Shown here in pieces: positions 15,403 to 22,402 of a stretch of 35,642 bases of DNA. Every line of letters begins with the position of its first letter. Position 1 is the first letter of the stretch. The translations under genes were made by a program, and so were the position numbers. Source of the stretch: Hyphomicrobiales bacterium (lineage in GTDB: Bacteria > Pseudomonadota > Alphaproteobacteria > Rhizobiales > OSC116); the NCBI GenBank assembly GCA_002401855.1, contig NVUH01000025.1, positions 1 to 35,642 of the forward strand, in the 5' to 3' direction. The notes under the pieces are model-generated. The model did not search any database, had not been told where the DNA came from, and saw nothing but the letters and a program-made list of their open reading frames with translations.

Positions 15403-16519
15403 TAAAGTTGCCGCGTTATCGCAAGGCGTGATTGATTATCTGCAGCGGAAAAATTTGCAGCCTGAATTTCACTGGCAAGATGTGTGGGAGCAAGAACATG
15501 CCCATGCCTTTACCGTGGCAAAGGCTATGCAGCTTGACTTGCTCGAAGATATTAGAGGTGAATTAATTGCAGCCGAAAAAAGCGGCTTAGGTTTTAAGGC
15601 GTTTAAAGACAATCTGAAACCTAAATTAGTTGATCGGGGTTGGTGGGGCAAGCAAACTCAAACCGACCCACTTACGGGTGAAATAAAAACCGTGCAGCTC
15701 GGCTCTAATCGGCGTTTAAAAACTATTTACCGCGCTAATATTCGATCTGCTCGTGCTGCTGGGCAGTGGGAACGTGCCCAGCGCACCAAGAAAACACGGC
15801 CATATTTTATATATTTACTAGGCGCATCGGAGCATCATCGTGAGCATCATGTTGCAATCGCTGGTGTTGTTTTGCCTGTTGATCATGCTTTTTGGGATAC
15901 GCATTTCCCGCCTAATGGCTGGAACTGCAAGTGCCGTGTGAGGCAAATAACCCAGCGCCAAGCTGAGCGTATGGGGTATGATGCTAGTAAAGCTTCGCCT
16001 AAAATACAATATGTTGAGTTTGAAAATAAGCGCACTGGTGAGTTGTTAAAAATTCCAAACGATATTGATGCAGGCTGGGCAACTAATGCAGGCAAAGCTC
16101 GTGCAAATACGCTTATGCAGCATTTAACAGGTCGCATAAGTGCGGCTGGTGATGTTGCTGGACGTGCTGTTGTGCGACAGTTATGGCAAGATAAGACTTA
16201 TATTAAAGCGATTGCGGCTTTGCCGAATGAACAGAGTGTAAATGTTCCAATTGCAGTTTCTGGCCGCATGGCTAAGGCTTTTAAAACTGATAAACCTGTT
16301 GTGGCTATTTCTAGCGGATTGTTAAATTTTGAAGTGAATGGGTTTGATAACTTTACTAATGTGCAGGCTGTATTAGATGATGGGGTGATGGCATATAATA
16401 GCGGCAACAATGATTTTTCGGTAGTTTTGAGGGGTGGTGGTTCTTTAAGCACTATTATTATTGAGAAGACTTCACAGGGGTTTTTACAAATTGCATCAAT
16501 ATACCTTCTTTCTAGATAA
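15395..16519 (+). CDS. F: F-like head morphogenesis protein with extra C-terminal domain
   Basis: 374 aa. The N-terminal and middle parts (TDKVAALSQGVIDYLQRKN; FHWQDVWEQEHAHAFTVAKAM; RTIYRANIRSARAAGQWER-like; HFPPNGWNCKCRVRQIT) match the Mu F/SPP1 gp7 family. These are minor head proteins acting with the portal, and the NGWNCKCRV motif is diagnostic. From about residue 275 a second domain follows (NVPIAVSGRMAKAFKTDKPVVAISSG, FTNVQAVLDDGVMAY, IEKTSQGFLQIASIYLL). It resembles the PBECR-type putative nuclease domains fused to phage head proteins, possibly ejected with DNA; that part is a by-eye inference. It is the last gene before the accessory segment. Confidence 0.85.
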   Translation: MTDKVAALSQGVIDYLQRKNLQPEFHWQDVWEQEHAHAFTVAKAMQLDLLEDIRGELIAAEKSGLGFKAFKDNLKPKLVDRGWWGKQTQTDPLTGEIKTVQLGSNRRLKTIYRANIRSARAAGQWERAQRTKKTRPYFIYLLGASEHHREHHVAIAGVVLPVDHAFWDTHFPPNGWNCKCRVRQITQRQAERMGYDASKASPKIQYVEFENKRTGELLKIPNDIDAGWATNAGKARANTLMQHLTGRISAAGDVAGRAVVRQLWQDKTYIKAIAALPNEQSVNVPIAVSGRMAKAFKTDKPVVAISSGLLNFEVNGFDNFTNVQAVLDDGVMAYNSGNNDFSVVLRGGGSLSTIIIEKTSQGFLQIASIYLLSR

Positions 16520-16532
16520 TAGTGTGTCTTTG

Positions 16533-16561
16533 TTGCCATTAAGAATATATTAATTTAAATA
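16533..16561 (+). promoter_or_regulatory. weak candidate promoter for the moron cassette
   Basis: TTGCCA at 16533-16538 is followed after 17 nt by TAAATA at 16556-16561, in a strongly AT-rich gap between the F-like gene and the next gene. Spacing is ideal but the boxes are imperfect. Morons are often expressed from their own promoter in the lysogen, which makes a promoter here plausible. Confidence 0.3.
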
Positions 16562-16596
16562 GTAAGCATCAATAATTATTACAGGTTTAAATAAGC

Positions 16597-17214
16597 ATGA
16601 AAAATAAGACAAAAAAATGTGGGATCATTATGCCAATCGCATCTATGGATGATGGCTATACAAAACAACATTGGGGTTTAGTTAGAGATGAAATAATTTC
16701 TGCAGTTAATTCTTCTGGATACAAGTGCGAGATGGTTTCGGAAACTAGTGTAGAACCAATAATAATGAAATCAATCGTTACAAACATTGCTAATAACCCA
16801 ATAATTGTTTGTGATGTTAGTAATAACAATCCAAATGTATTGTTCGAGTTAGGCTTGCGATTTGCTTTAGGAAAACCAACAATTATTATAAAAGATGAGA
16901 ATACAAAGTTTATATTTGATCTAGGCTCATATAGGCAAATCTTATATAATAAGAATTTAAAACCAGATACTGTCAAAAAACTAAAAGATGACATTGTAAA
17001 GGCAATACTTCGAATAGAAAATGCTACTGATGTGGAATTGATCCAGCACTCATTTTTGAAGGCGTTTCTAAAAGATGAAAGTTACATAAAGGTAATGCAA
17101 AGTGATACTACTGCAATCGATAATTTGGCTCGATTAGTTGAAGGGATGAGCAAGGAGATAAAAGAGCTGAAAAGTAGATCGATGTCTCGTGGTCAAAAGT
17201 TATTCTATTCTTAA
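16597..17214 (+). CDS. nucleoside 2-deoxyribosyltransferase-like/TIR-like moron protein
   Basis: 205 aa. The start GIIMPIASMDD, a middle part MKSIVTNIANNPIIVCDVS, then NNNPNVLFELGLRFALGKP and FDLGSYRQILY, is the pattern of a Rossmann-like family related to nucleoside deoxyribosyltransferases and TIR domains (VICDVSGxNPNVFYELGxAHALGKP). The Asp of CDVS (D73) and Glu of FELG (E84) are the likely active-site residues. A C-terminal helical tail (about 140-205) may bind a partner. Such proteins cleave N-glycosidic bonds in nucleotides and several act in antiphage defence, but activity here is an inference. The gene is more AT-rich than its neighbours and interrupts the head operon, as a moron does. 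Confidence 0.7.
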   Translation: MKNKTKKCGIIMPIASMDDGYTKQHWGLVRDEIISAVNSSGYKCEMVSETSVEPIIMKSIVTNIANNPIIVCDVSNNNPNVLFELGLRFALGKPTIIIKDENTKFIFDLGSYRQILYNKNLKPDTVKKLKDDIVKAILRIENATDVELIQHSFLKAFLKDESYIKVMQSDTTAIDNLARLVEGMSKEIKELKSRSMSRGQKLFYS

Positions 17215-17260
17215 TAAATTTTGAAAATGTAATATTATTTATTGTCTTAACTGGTGTTCT

Positions 17261-17794
17261 ATGAAAAAAATATTTTTGTGTTTGTTTTTTTGTCTAATCG
17301 CTTTCAATGTTTCTGCAAGTGAACGTTTGAATTCAATGGTAACAGCCGATAGAGTTACTTACTGTTCGATGAACGATCACAATTTAGATAAGTGCATTGC
17401 TTACTATAAATGGTTCGTGATTGGATACAATGACGGTTTGGCTGGTGGCTCTGCTACCCAACGTACAGAATTGATGGCACGGGAATGTATCGGGGAGATT
17501 ACTCCAGATACATATTGTTTTGATTTATTGGATGGATTTGATGACGGTTTTCAATTTTATGTAGATATTATTGACCTTAAACCAGTTGAGATGTTGGTGT
17601 CTTCTAAAAGGTTGGAAACTATCTATTTTGAAATGAAGCATTATTTATTGCAGAATCAAGATCGGTATCTTTCCTCCTATCTTGAAATTGATATTTTTAA
17701 AAAAGTTTGGGAACGGGAAATAAAATCAAGTTTTATTGGGCGCACTGATGCTCCTAGAATGTTAACTTATCTAATACTACAGGAAATCCTCTAG
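17261..17794 (+). CDS. secreted four-cysteine protein, possibly Rap1a/Tai-like
   Basis: 177 aa. MKKIFLCLFFCLIAFNVSA is a classic signal peptide with a cleavage site after VSA, so the mature protein is likely periplasmic. The mature part has four cysteines (35, 45, 76, 86). The run YCSMNDHNLDKC followed by IAYYKWFVIGYNDG resembles the C...C..YI.G..DG layout of Rap1a/Tai immunity proteins. That match is weak. With its neighbour it forms the accessory cassette between F and protease. A phage-borne periplasmic protein could exclude superinfecting phages or serve the lysogen; nothing in the sequence decides this. Confidence 0.65.
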   Translation: MKKIFLCLFFCLIAFNVSASERLNSMVTADRVTYCSMNDHNLDKCIAYYKWFVIGYNDGLAGGSATQRTELMARECIGEITPDTYCFDLLDGFDDGFQFYVDIIDLKPVEMLVSSKRLETIYFEMKHYLLQNQDRYLSSYLEIDIFKKVWEREIKSSFIGRTDAPRMLTYLILQEIL

Positions 17795-18004
17795 CGTGGG
17801 AATGAGAAACGTTTGTTTTAATACGCATACAGCGCCATGACTACCTGCTTCTAAACTCTGCGTTTGTTTCTTGCAAATGGCGTTTCTACCCTTTTTAAGA
17901 CCCTTTTAACGGCGAAATAAATAACGACTATAATATGCGCATTTGCTTTTTTGATTGAATTTGCATATCTAAGGATTATTCCGTTTATTTACACCTAAAT
18001 AGTT
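17795..18004 (+). promoter_or_regulatory. 210-nt non-coding segment at the phage centre, with candidate promoter
   Basis: No credible gene is present. TTAACG at 17906-17911, a 17-nt spacer and a perfect TATAAT at 17929-17934 form a good sigma70-type promoter pointing at the protease gene. ATTTGC occurs twice just after it. The segment lies midway between the putative left end (111) and the right edge of phage genes (about 35.2-35.6 kb) and directly before the protease gene. In Mu the essential central strong gyrase site lies just before the same gene, so a gyrase site here is a reasonable hypothesis. Confidence 0.45.
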
Positions 18005-18031
18005 TTGCCTTGGACAGTTGACCAACTGCCG
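18005..18031 (+). promoter_or_regulatory. second copy of the 27-bp palindromic element
   Basis: Identical over all 27 bases to 9712-9738, with CAGTTG-AC-CAACTG at 18015-18028. The sequences on both sides are unrelated, so selection rather than recent duplication of a larger segment is likely. It lies 30 nt before the protease ATG. By analogy with Mu, where C activates promoters before lys and I, it is a candidate activator site for the head operon. A -10-like CATTAT at 18050-18055 would place the mRNA start at or near the ATG. The element is also open in frame with the protease gene. Confidence 0.6.
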
Positions 18032-18061
18032 AATGGTTTTTGCTCATGCCATTATCGCTGC

Positions 18062-19117
18062 ATGATAAAAAAACATGCACAAAAACACATACATTTAAAC
18101 AATGTTGAAGCCGCTAATATTAGTTATGCTTCGGCAATTGAGCTTAACGCTGACGGCAAAAACGTGCCAACTAGCTTTATGGCCATTCCTGCTGGCGTAG
18201 TTTTTGGCCGTGATGGCCGTAAATGGACAAATGATCACCCAATTAATATTGTAAATGCCTTTGATGCTGAGGGTGTTGATCTGCCTGTTGATTATCAACA
18301 TGGCAGTGAATATCACAAAACGGATGGCAAGCCTGTTCCTGCTGCGGGGTGGATTAAGGCTGTTCGCAACGTTGATGGCGCGATTTGGGTTGATGTTGAA
18401 TGGACTGCAAAAGCATCCGAAATGATTATCGCTAAAGAATATCGTTATATCTCGCCTGCATTCGCCCGAAACTTGGATAATTCAATTCTCGCGCTTTCAT
18501 CTATTGCTTTGGTGTTGAAACCAAATCTAGCAGCTTTGCCTGCTTTGAATAATAAAACTCCCAATTCTGATAATCCCAACCCCGTGAAGGAAAGAGAAAT
18601 GAAGAAAGAACAGCTAATTATTTTATGTGCTTTGCTTGGCTTGTCACCAGATGCAGCCGATGAGGTGGTTGTTGCCGCCGTTAAAAAAATTAAAGACGAT
18701 GGCGAGATTGCACTCAACAGCCTTAATAAAGCGCCAAGTCTAGAAACCCATGTGCCGCGTGCAGATTATGATCTAGTTAAAATTGATCTTGCCAACAAAA
18801 CTACCGAATTAAACACAATTCAAACCAATGCCAAAAACACTGAAATTGAAACGCTGGTTAGTGATGCTGTGGCTGCTGGCAAAGTTTCTCCAGCTAGTAA
18901 GCAACAATATATCGATGTTTGTAATTTGGGTGATGACGGCATCAAAGCATTTAAAAATCTGATTGCCGATGCCCCTGTTCTGAACAATAAGGGCATTATC
19001 ACTCCTGCAAATGTGCCAAATGGCGAGATTAAAACCCTCACTGATCAGCAAATTGAGATTTGCAGCATGACTGGCCAATCACAAGAAGACTATTTGAAAT
19101 CACTTAACGCTGCTTAG
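18062..19117 (+). CDS. I: prohead protease-scaffold protein (Mu I-like)
   Basis: 351 aa from ATG 18062; a TTG at 18005 would add 19 residues encoded by the repeat element and is less likely. The protease part contains IPAGVVFGRDGRKW, LPVDYQHGSEY with a probable catalytic His, and YRYISPAF... SIALVLKPNLAALPAL, all typical of Mu gpI. The C-terminal part (from about residue 180) is the helical scaffold that guides capsid assembly and is then degraded. No strong ribosome-binding sequence precedes the ATG, in contrast to most genes of the phage. Confidence 0.9.
   Translation: MIKKHAQKHIHLNNVEAANISYASAIELNADGKNVPTSFMAIPAGVVFGRDGRKWTNDHPINIVNAFDAEGVDLPVDYQHGSEYHKTDGKPVPAAGWIKAVRNVDGAIWVDVEWTAKASEMIIAKEYRYISPAFARNLDNSILALSSIALVLKPNLAALPALNNKTPNSDNPNPVKEREMKKEQLIILCALLGLSPDAADEVVVAAVKKIKDDGEIALNSLNKAPSLETHVPRADYDLVKIDLANKTTELNTIQTNAKNTEIETLVSDAVAAGKVSPASKQQYIDVCNLGDDGIKAFKNLIADAPVLNNKGIITPANVPNGEIKTLTDQQIEICSMTGQSQEDYLKSLNAA
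18599..19117 (+). CDS. Z: nested in-frame scaffold protein (Mu Z-like)
   Basis: An in-frame ATG at 18599 inside the protease gene is preceded by GAAGGAAAGAG with good spacing, a far better ribosome site than that of the full-length gene. It would yield 172 aa starting MKKEQLIILCALLGLSPDAADE, which is exactly the scaffold domain. Mu makes its scaffold Z from such a nested start within I, so the same device is likely here and would supply scaffold in excess over protease. Confidence 0.65.
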   Translation: MKKEQLIILCALLGLSPDAADEVVVAAVKKIKDDGEIALNSLNKAPSLETHVPRADYDLVKIDLANKTTELNTIQTNAKNTEIETLVSDAVAAGKVSPASKQQYIDVCNLGDDGIKAFKNLIADAPVLNNKGIITPANVPNGEIKTLTDQQIEICSMTGQSQEDYLKSLNAA

Positions 19118-19174
19118 GCGCTGGCTTTCAAAAGTCTAATCATATTCAACCTCATTAATTGAACGGAAAATATC

Positions 19175-19558
19175 ATGAAAAAAGGTGTTGCAACCCTTGG
19201 GCATAGTTTTAGCTATCCTCTCAAAGCCGCTGCAGTCATTCGCAAGGGTGCGATTGCCTGCTTGCAGGGTGGCTATCTTATCGAAGGCAAAGAAGCTGAC
19301 GATCTAACCACGCTTGGCCGTATTGAAGAAACCATCGACAATAGCACTGGTGCAAATGGTGATTTGTCTGCCCCTGTTATGCGTGAAAAAATTGGTTTCA
19401 AACATGATGGCTCTATTTTGCCTACGCATGTTGGCCAAGAAGTCTATGTGGTTGATGCTGAAACGCTGTCAGCCGATAGCAATACCAGCGCACGTAGTGT
19501 GGCTGGTAAATTATTCGCCATCCAAGATGGTCTCGCAATTATTAACTATGGAGCATAA
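19175..19558 (+). CDS. head decoration/stabilisation protein (Mu gp35-like position)
   Basis: 127 aa, rich in beta segments and glycine. Blocks AAAVIRKGAIACLQGGYLIEG, KIGFKHDGSILPTHVGQEVYVVDAETL and SVAGKLFAIQDGLAIINYG correspond to DUF2190-like capsid decoration proteins, which read as small beta-barrels binding the capsid surface. It lies directly before the major capsid gene and is probably made in equal amounts. The family name is by resemblance. Confidence 0.72.
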   Translation: MKKGVATLGHSFSYPLKAAAVIRKGAIACLQGGYLIEGKEADDLTTLGRIEETIDNSTGANGDLSAPVMREKIGFKHDGSILPTHVGQEVYVVDAETLSADSNTSARSVAGKLFAIQDGLAIINYGA

Positions 19559-19560
19559 TC

Positions 19561-20451
19561 ATGAAAATTGACGGCATCGTTATTACTGATTTAGGTACAA
19601 GCTTTAAATCATCATATCAAAGAGGCTATACCTCAAAAGAGCAATTATACTCGCGTGTGGCAACAATTGTGCCGAGTAGCTCAGGTTCAAACACCTACGC
19701 ATGGTTAGGCGATTTTGATGGCATGCGTGAATGGCTTGGCGCACGCTTGATTAAAGAGCTTTCTGAGCATGGTTATGTAATTACAAATAAGCTCTTTGAA
19801 TTGACTATTGGCGTTAAAGCAACTGACATTAAAGATGATAATATCGGCATTTATGCCCCGCGCTTTATAGGTATGGGCGAAAGCGCAGCCGCTCATCCAG
19901 ATGAGTTAGTATTTGGTTTGCTTAAATCTGGCTTTGAACAAGATTGTTATGATGGCCAACCATTTTTTGACACAGATCACCCAACCGAAGTTAACGGCGA
20001 AGAAGCTCATTATTCAAACATGCAAGCTGGTGCTGGTGAGCCTTGGTATTTGCTTGATACAACCCGCCACCTAAAACCGCTTATTTGGCAAACTCGCGAA
20101 GCGGCTGAATTTGAGTCCAAAGAAGATAGTTCAAAAAGTGATTATGTGTTTAACAACGCTAAATATCTTTATGGCGTAGAAGCTAGATATAATGCTGGCT
20201 TTGGTTTTCCTCAAATGGCATTTGCTTCAAAAGCCGATTTGACGATTGCCAACGTTAAACTTAATCGCCGCGCAATGACTGGTCTTAAAGACAGTAAAGA
20301 TAAACCTATGGGCATCCGTCCTAACTTGTTGGTTGTCGGTACATCTAATGAAGATGCTGCAAATGACATTGTCGGTCAAAAAATGATTAATGGCTCAAAT
20401 AACACGCTTTACGGCAAGTTTGAAGTGCTGGTCGTGCCATGGCTTGATTGA
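19561..20451 (+). CDS. T: major capsid protein (Mu gpT-like)
   Basis: 296 aa. The segments GTSFKSSYQRGYTSKEQLYSRVATIVPSSS, YAWLGDFDGMREWLGARLIKELSEHGYVITNKLFELTIGV and QDCYDGQPFFDTDHP are the signature of Mu gpT major head subunits, and the later IRPNLLVVGTSNED block is likewise conserved. It has the HK97-like fold expected of the family. Its stop is followed by a hairpin and then a strong terminator, a common way to keep capsid message abundant relative to downstream genes. Confidence 0.94.
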   Translation: MKIDGIVITDLGTSFKSSYQRGYTSKEQLYSRVATIVPSSSGSNTYAWLGDFDGMREWLGARLIKELSEHGYVITNKLFELTIGVKATDIKDDNIGIYAPRFIGMGESAAAHPDELVFGLLKSGFEQDCYDGQPFFDTDHPTEVNGEEAHYSNMQAGAGEPWYLLDTTRHLKPLIWQTREAAEFESKEDSSKSDYVFNNAKYLYGVEARYNAGFGFPQMAFASKADLTIANVKLNRRAMTGLKDSKDKPMGIRPNLLVVGTSNEDAANDIVGQKMINGSNNTLYGKFEVLVVPWLD

Positions 20452-20516
20452 TTTAGGTTTTTGCATATTTCCTAAATCTACGTGGCTAGACCTGACATAT
20501 GTCTAGCCACTTTTTT
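20450..20516 (+). terminator. hairpin plus strong intrinsic terminator after the capsid gene
   Basis: GATTTAGG (20450-20457) pairs with CCTAAATC (20471-20478). Then GTGGCTAGAC (20482-20491) pairs perfectly with GTCTAGCCAC (20501-20510) around a 9-nt loop, followed directly by TTTTTT (20511-20516). The second stem is the clearest rho-independent terminator in the window. Since essential head and tail genes follow on the same strand without an obvious new promoter, it must be leaky, anti-terminated, or bypassed by a promoter I did not recognise. Confidence 0.85.
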
Positions 20517-20541
20517 CTTAAAATTACTATTGGAGGCTATT

Positions 20542-20994
20542 GTGCCTAAAGATTTTTCACCCACTCATATTGTTATTACCGCTCTTGCAAACCGTGGCCG
20601 CAATGCTATTCGTTTTGTTAAGAATGTAGCCCAAACCCTAAAGTTATCGGACTTCACACTTGATCAGCTTCAAGCTTTTGAAAAAGACCCCAAATTAACT
20701 CACGCCTATATTGTTGATGAAGAGCTTGTCGCCGTTGAACAAAAAGCCGCCGAAGAACATGCCAAACAAGTTGCGGAAATTGCGGGTAATAAAGATGCGC
20801 TTGATGCTGCTGCCGCGCTTAAGCTTAAAAATAGAGCCGCTCTTATTGCTGCTTTAAAAGATTATCCAGAAGCTGACCTGACTAAAGCAGGCAAGCCCGA
20901 CCTATCCAAATTGGGTAAAAAACTGGGCTTTAAAATTGATCGCAAACAATTGGAAGTGGCTCAAGCTGAAATGGCGAAGTCCAACGCCAAATAA
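20542..20994 (+). CDS. head-region protein of unknown function, helical, SAP-like C terminus
   Basis: 150 aa from GTG 20542, chosen because TGGAGG precedes it; the upstream frame extension runs through the terminator and is not used. The N-terminal part (PTHIVITALANRGRNAIRFVKNVAQTLKLSDFTLDQLQAFEKDPKLTHAYI) resembles the HI1506-like proteins found after the Mu-like capsid gene. The rest is a charged helix and a LIAALKDYPEADLTKAGKPDLSKLGKKLGFKI segment. It is likely a head-completion or assembly protein by position. Confidence 0.65.
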   Translation: MPKDFSPTHIVITALANRGRNAIRFVKNVAQTLKLSDFTLDQLQAFEKDPKLTHAYIVDEELVAVEQKAAEEHAKQVAEIAGNKDALDAAAALKLKNRAALIAALKDYPEADLTKAGKPDLSKLGKKLGFKIDRKQLEVAQAEMAKSNAK

Positions 20995-21039
20995 TTCAAT
21001 TTAAACCACCTTTAAATCCTCTTTTAAAAGCCTTTTAAA

Positions 21040-21456
21040 ATGTACGCCACTAAGCAAAATCTCATAAATAAATATGATGAAAAAACGCTCATCCGCTTTA
21101 GCAGTAAATCTGCTAATGGCACTATGGATGATGATGTGATTGCTGCTGCCTTAGATGAAGCCAGCGCCATCATTGATGGTTATATTTCGAAGCAATATGA
21201 TTTACCGCTTTCAAATGTGCCTGTGTTGCTAGTTGGCTATTGTATCGATATTTCTATTCACAACCTTGCCACCGGCAAGGGCGCGATTACTGATGACATT
21301 ACTCGCCGCTATGACAATGCAATCAAATTCCTAAAAGATGTGGCAAGAGGCGACTTGGGCTTAGGTTTACCAAAAAAGCAGGCCGAGGCCGCAAGTTCTA
21401 GCAAGATTTTATTTACCCAAGCCTCACCGCGCCTATTTGAGCGGGGTACTTTCTAA
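21040..21456 (+). CDS. head-tail joining protein (Mu gp36-like, DUF1320)
   Basis: 138 aa. MYATKQNLINKYDEKTLIRFSS, then AALDEASAIIDGYISKQYDLPLSNVPVLLVGYCIDISIHNL and RYDNAIKFLKDVARGDLGL, is the DUF1320 pattern almost complete (Mu gp36, J). It is a small helical protein thought to form a ring between portal and tail. It follows a short AT-rich gap with repeated CTTTTAAA words and joins the next gene by TAATG. Confidence 0.9.
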   Translation: MYATKQNLINKYDEKTLIRFSSKSANGTMDDDVIAAALDEASAIIDGYISKQYDLPLSNVPVLLVGYCIDISIHNLATGKGAITDDITRRYDNAIKFLKDVARGDLGLGLPKKQAEAASSSKILFTQASPRLFERGTF

Positions 21457-21896
21457 TGGCTGGTATTGCATTCGATTTTAGACTTGATGGCTTAGACATT
21501 GCCATCCAATCACTAGATAAATTCTCAGCTTTTCAAACTTCTGAATTGCTTGAGCAAATGGGTGGCCTTATTGAAACCCAAACGCTTGAGCGCTTAGATG
21601 ACACCAAGCAAAGCCCAGATGGCTCGGAGTGGGATGATTGGACAGACTCATATACCCAAACCCGCAATGGTGGCCATAGCCTGCTTGATGGTGAAGGTAA
21701 TTTGATTAATAGCATCACCTATATTGTGGGATCAGATGAAGTGTCGGTGGGTTCACCTTTGGTTTATGCCGCTGCTCACCAATTTGGAAATGAAGCAAAT
21801 AGCACATCAGCACGGCCATATCTTGGCTTTTCAGATGACAATATCGCCGAGATCGAACTAGAGCTATCGGACTTTTTGCGAGGTGCTTTCCAATGA
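21456..21896 (+). CDS. G: virion morphogenesis protein (Mu G / P2 S-like)
   Basis: 146 aa. LDKFSAFQTSELLEQMGGLIETQTLERLDDTKQSPDGSEWDDWTDSYTQTR, then SLLDGEGNLINSITYIVGSDEVSVGSPLVYAAAHQFG and ARPYLGFSD, is the phage_tail_S/Mu G signature, including the conserved Y-A-x-x-H-Q-F-G block. These proteins act in tail completion and head-tail joining. In Mu the gene follows F; here it lies after the gp36-like gene, a sign of module rearrangement. It overlaps its successor by 4 nt. Confidence 0.9.
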   Translation: MAGIAFDFRLDGLDIAIQSLDKFSAFQTSELLEQMGGLIETQTLERLDDTKQSPDGSEWDDWTDSYTQTRNGGHSLLDGEGNLINSITYIVGSDEVSVGSPLVYAAAHQFGNEANSTSARPYLGFSDDNIAEIELELSDFLRGAFQ

Positions 21897-22402
21897 GCCA
21901 ATTAATTGCATTCCGCAAAGCTGTTATTGACAGTATTAATGCCGAGATCCCCGATTTAGACGTGCAACCCTATGACGGTAAATTTAACAAAGAAACGCTA
22001 GCCGAAATTTCAATTTCTGTACCCGCTTTATTGGTAGCTTGTTTAGGTTGGTCAAAAACTGAGTATGCTATTGATCGGGAAGTCGAAGGCACAGTCAACT
22101 TTATTGCTTATCTCATTACCAACACTGAGGCTGGCTCAAGTGATGAGCAAACCGCATTATTCTTAGCCGACAAGCTCACGGGCTTCATTGCCGACAATTG
22201 CTTTGGTCAACAAGTGATGCCGCCACTAGCGCCGCCACATGCTGTTAATTTGTTCTCTGGTAAAACACAGGGTGATCAAATCAACCTTTGGGCATTCGCG
22301 TGGCAACAAGTTATTGAATTTGGCGGCTCACAAGCCGCATTATTAGCTGATGATGGTGATGGTTCAGTCTACACCCCTGATGAGGATGGTGCGAATGACT
22401 GA
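21893..22402 (+). CDS. Mu gp37-like protein (DUF1834)
   Basis: 169 aa, start in an ATGA overlap. QLIAFRKAVIDSINAEIPDLDVQPYDGKF, ISVPALLVACLGW and the end block QINLWAFAWQQVI fit DUF1834 (Mu gp37, K), a tail-terminator or head-tail connector component. It ends in a short acidic tail (DDGDGSVYTPDEDGAND) that overlaps the start of the baseplate gene. This gene marks the seam between the Mu-like head part and the P2-like tail part. Confidence 0.82.
   Translation: MSQLIAFRKAVIDSINAEIPDLDVQPYDGKFNKETLAEISISVPALLVACLGWSKTEYAIDREVEGTVNFIAYLITNTEAGSSDEQTALFLADKLTGFIADNCFGQQVMPPLAPPHAVNLFSGKTQGDQINLWAFAWQQVIEFGGSQAALLADDGDGSVYTPDEDGAND

Noticed and set aside
20482..20541. N-terminal extension of the 150-aa protein to 20482
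   Set aside because: It would be translated through the terminator stem. The GTG at 20542 with TGGAGG is a better start.
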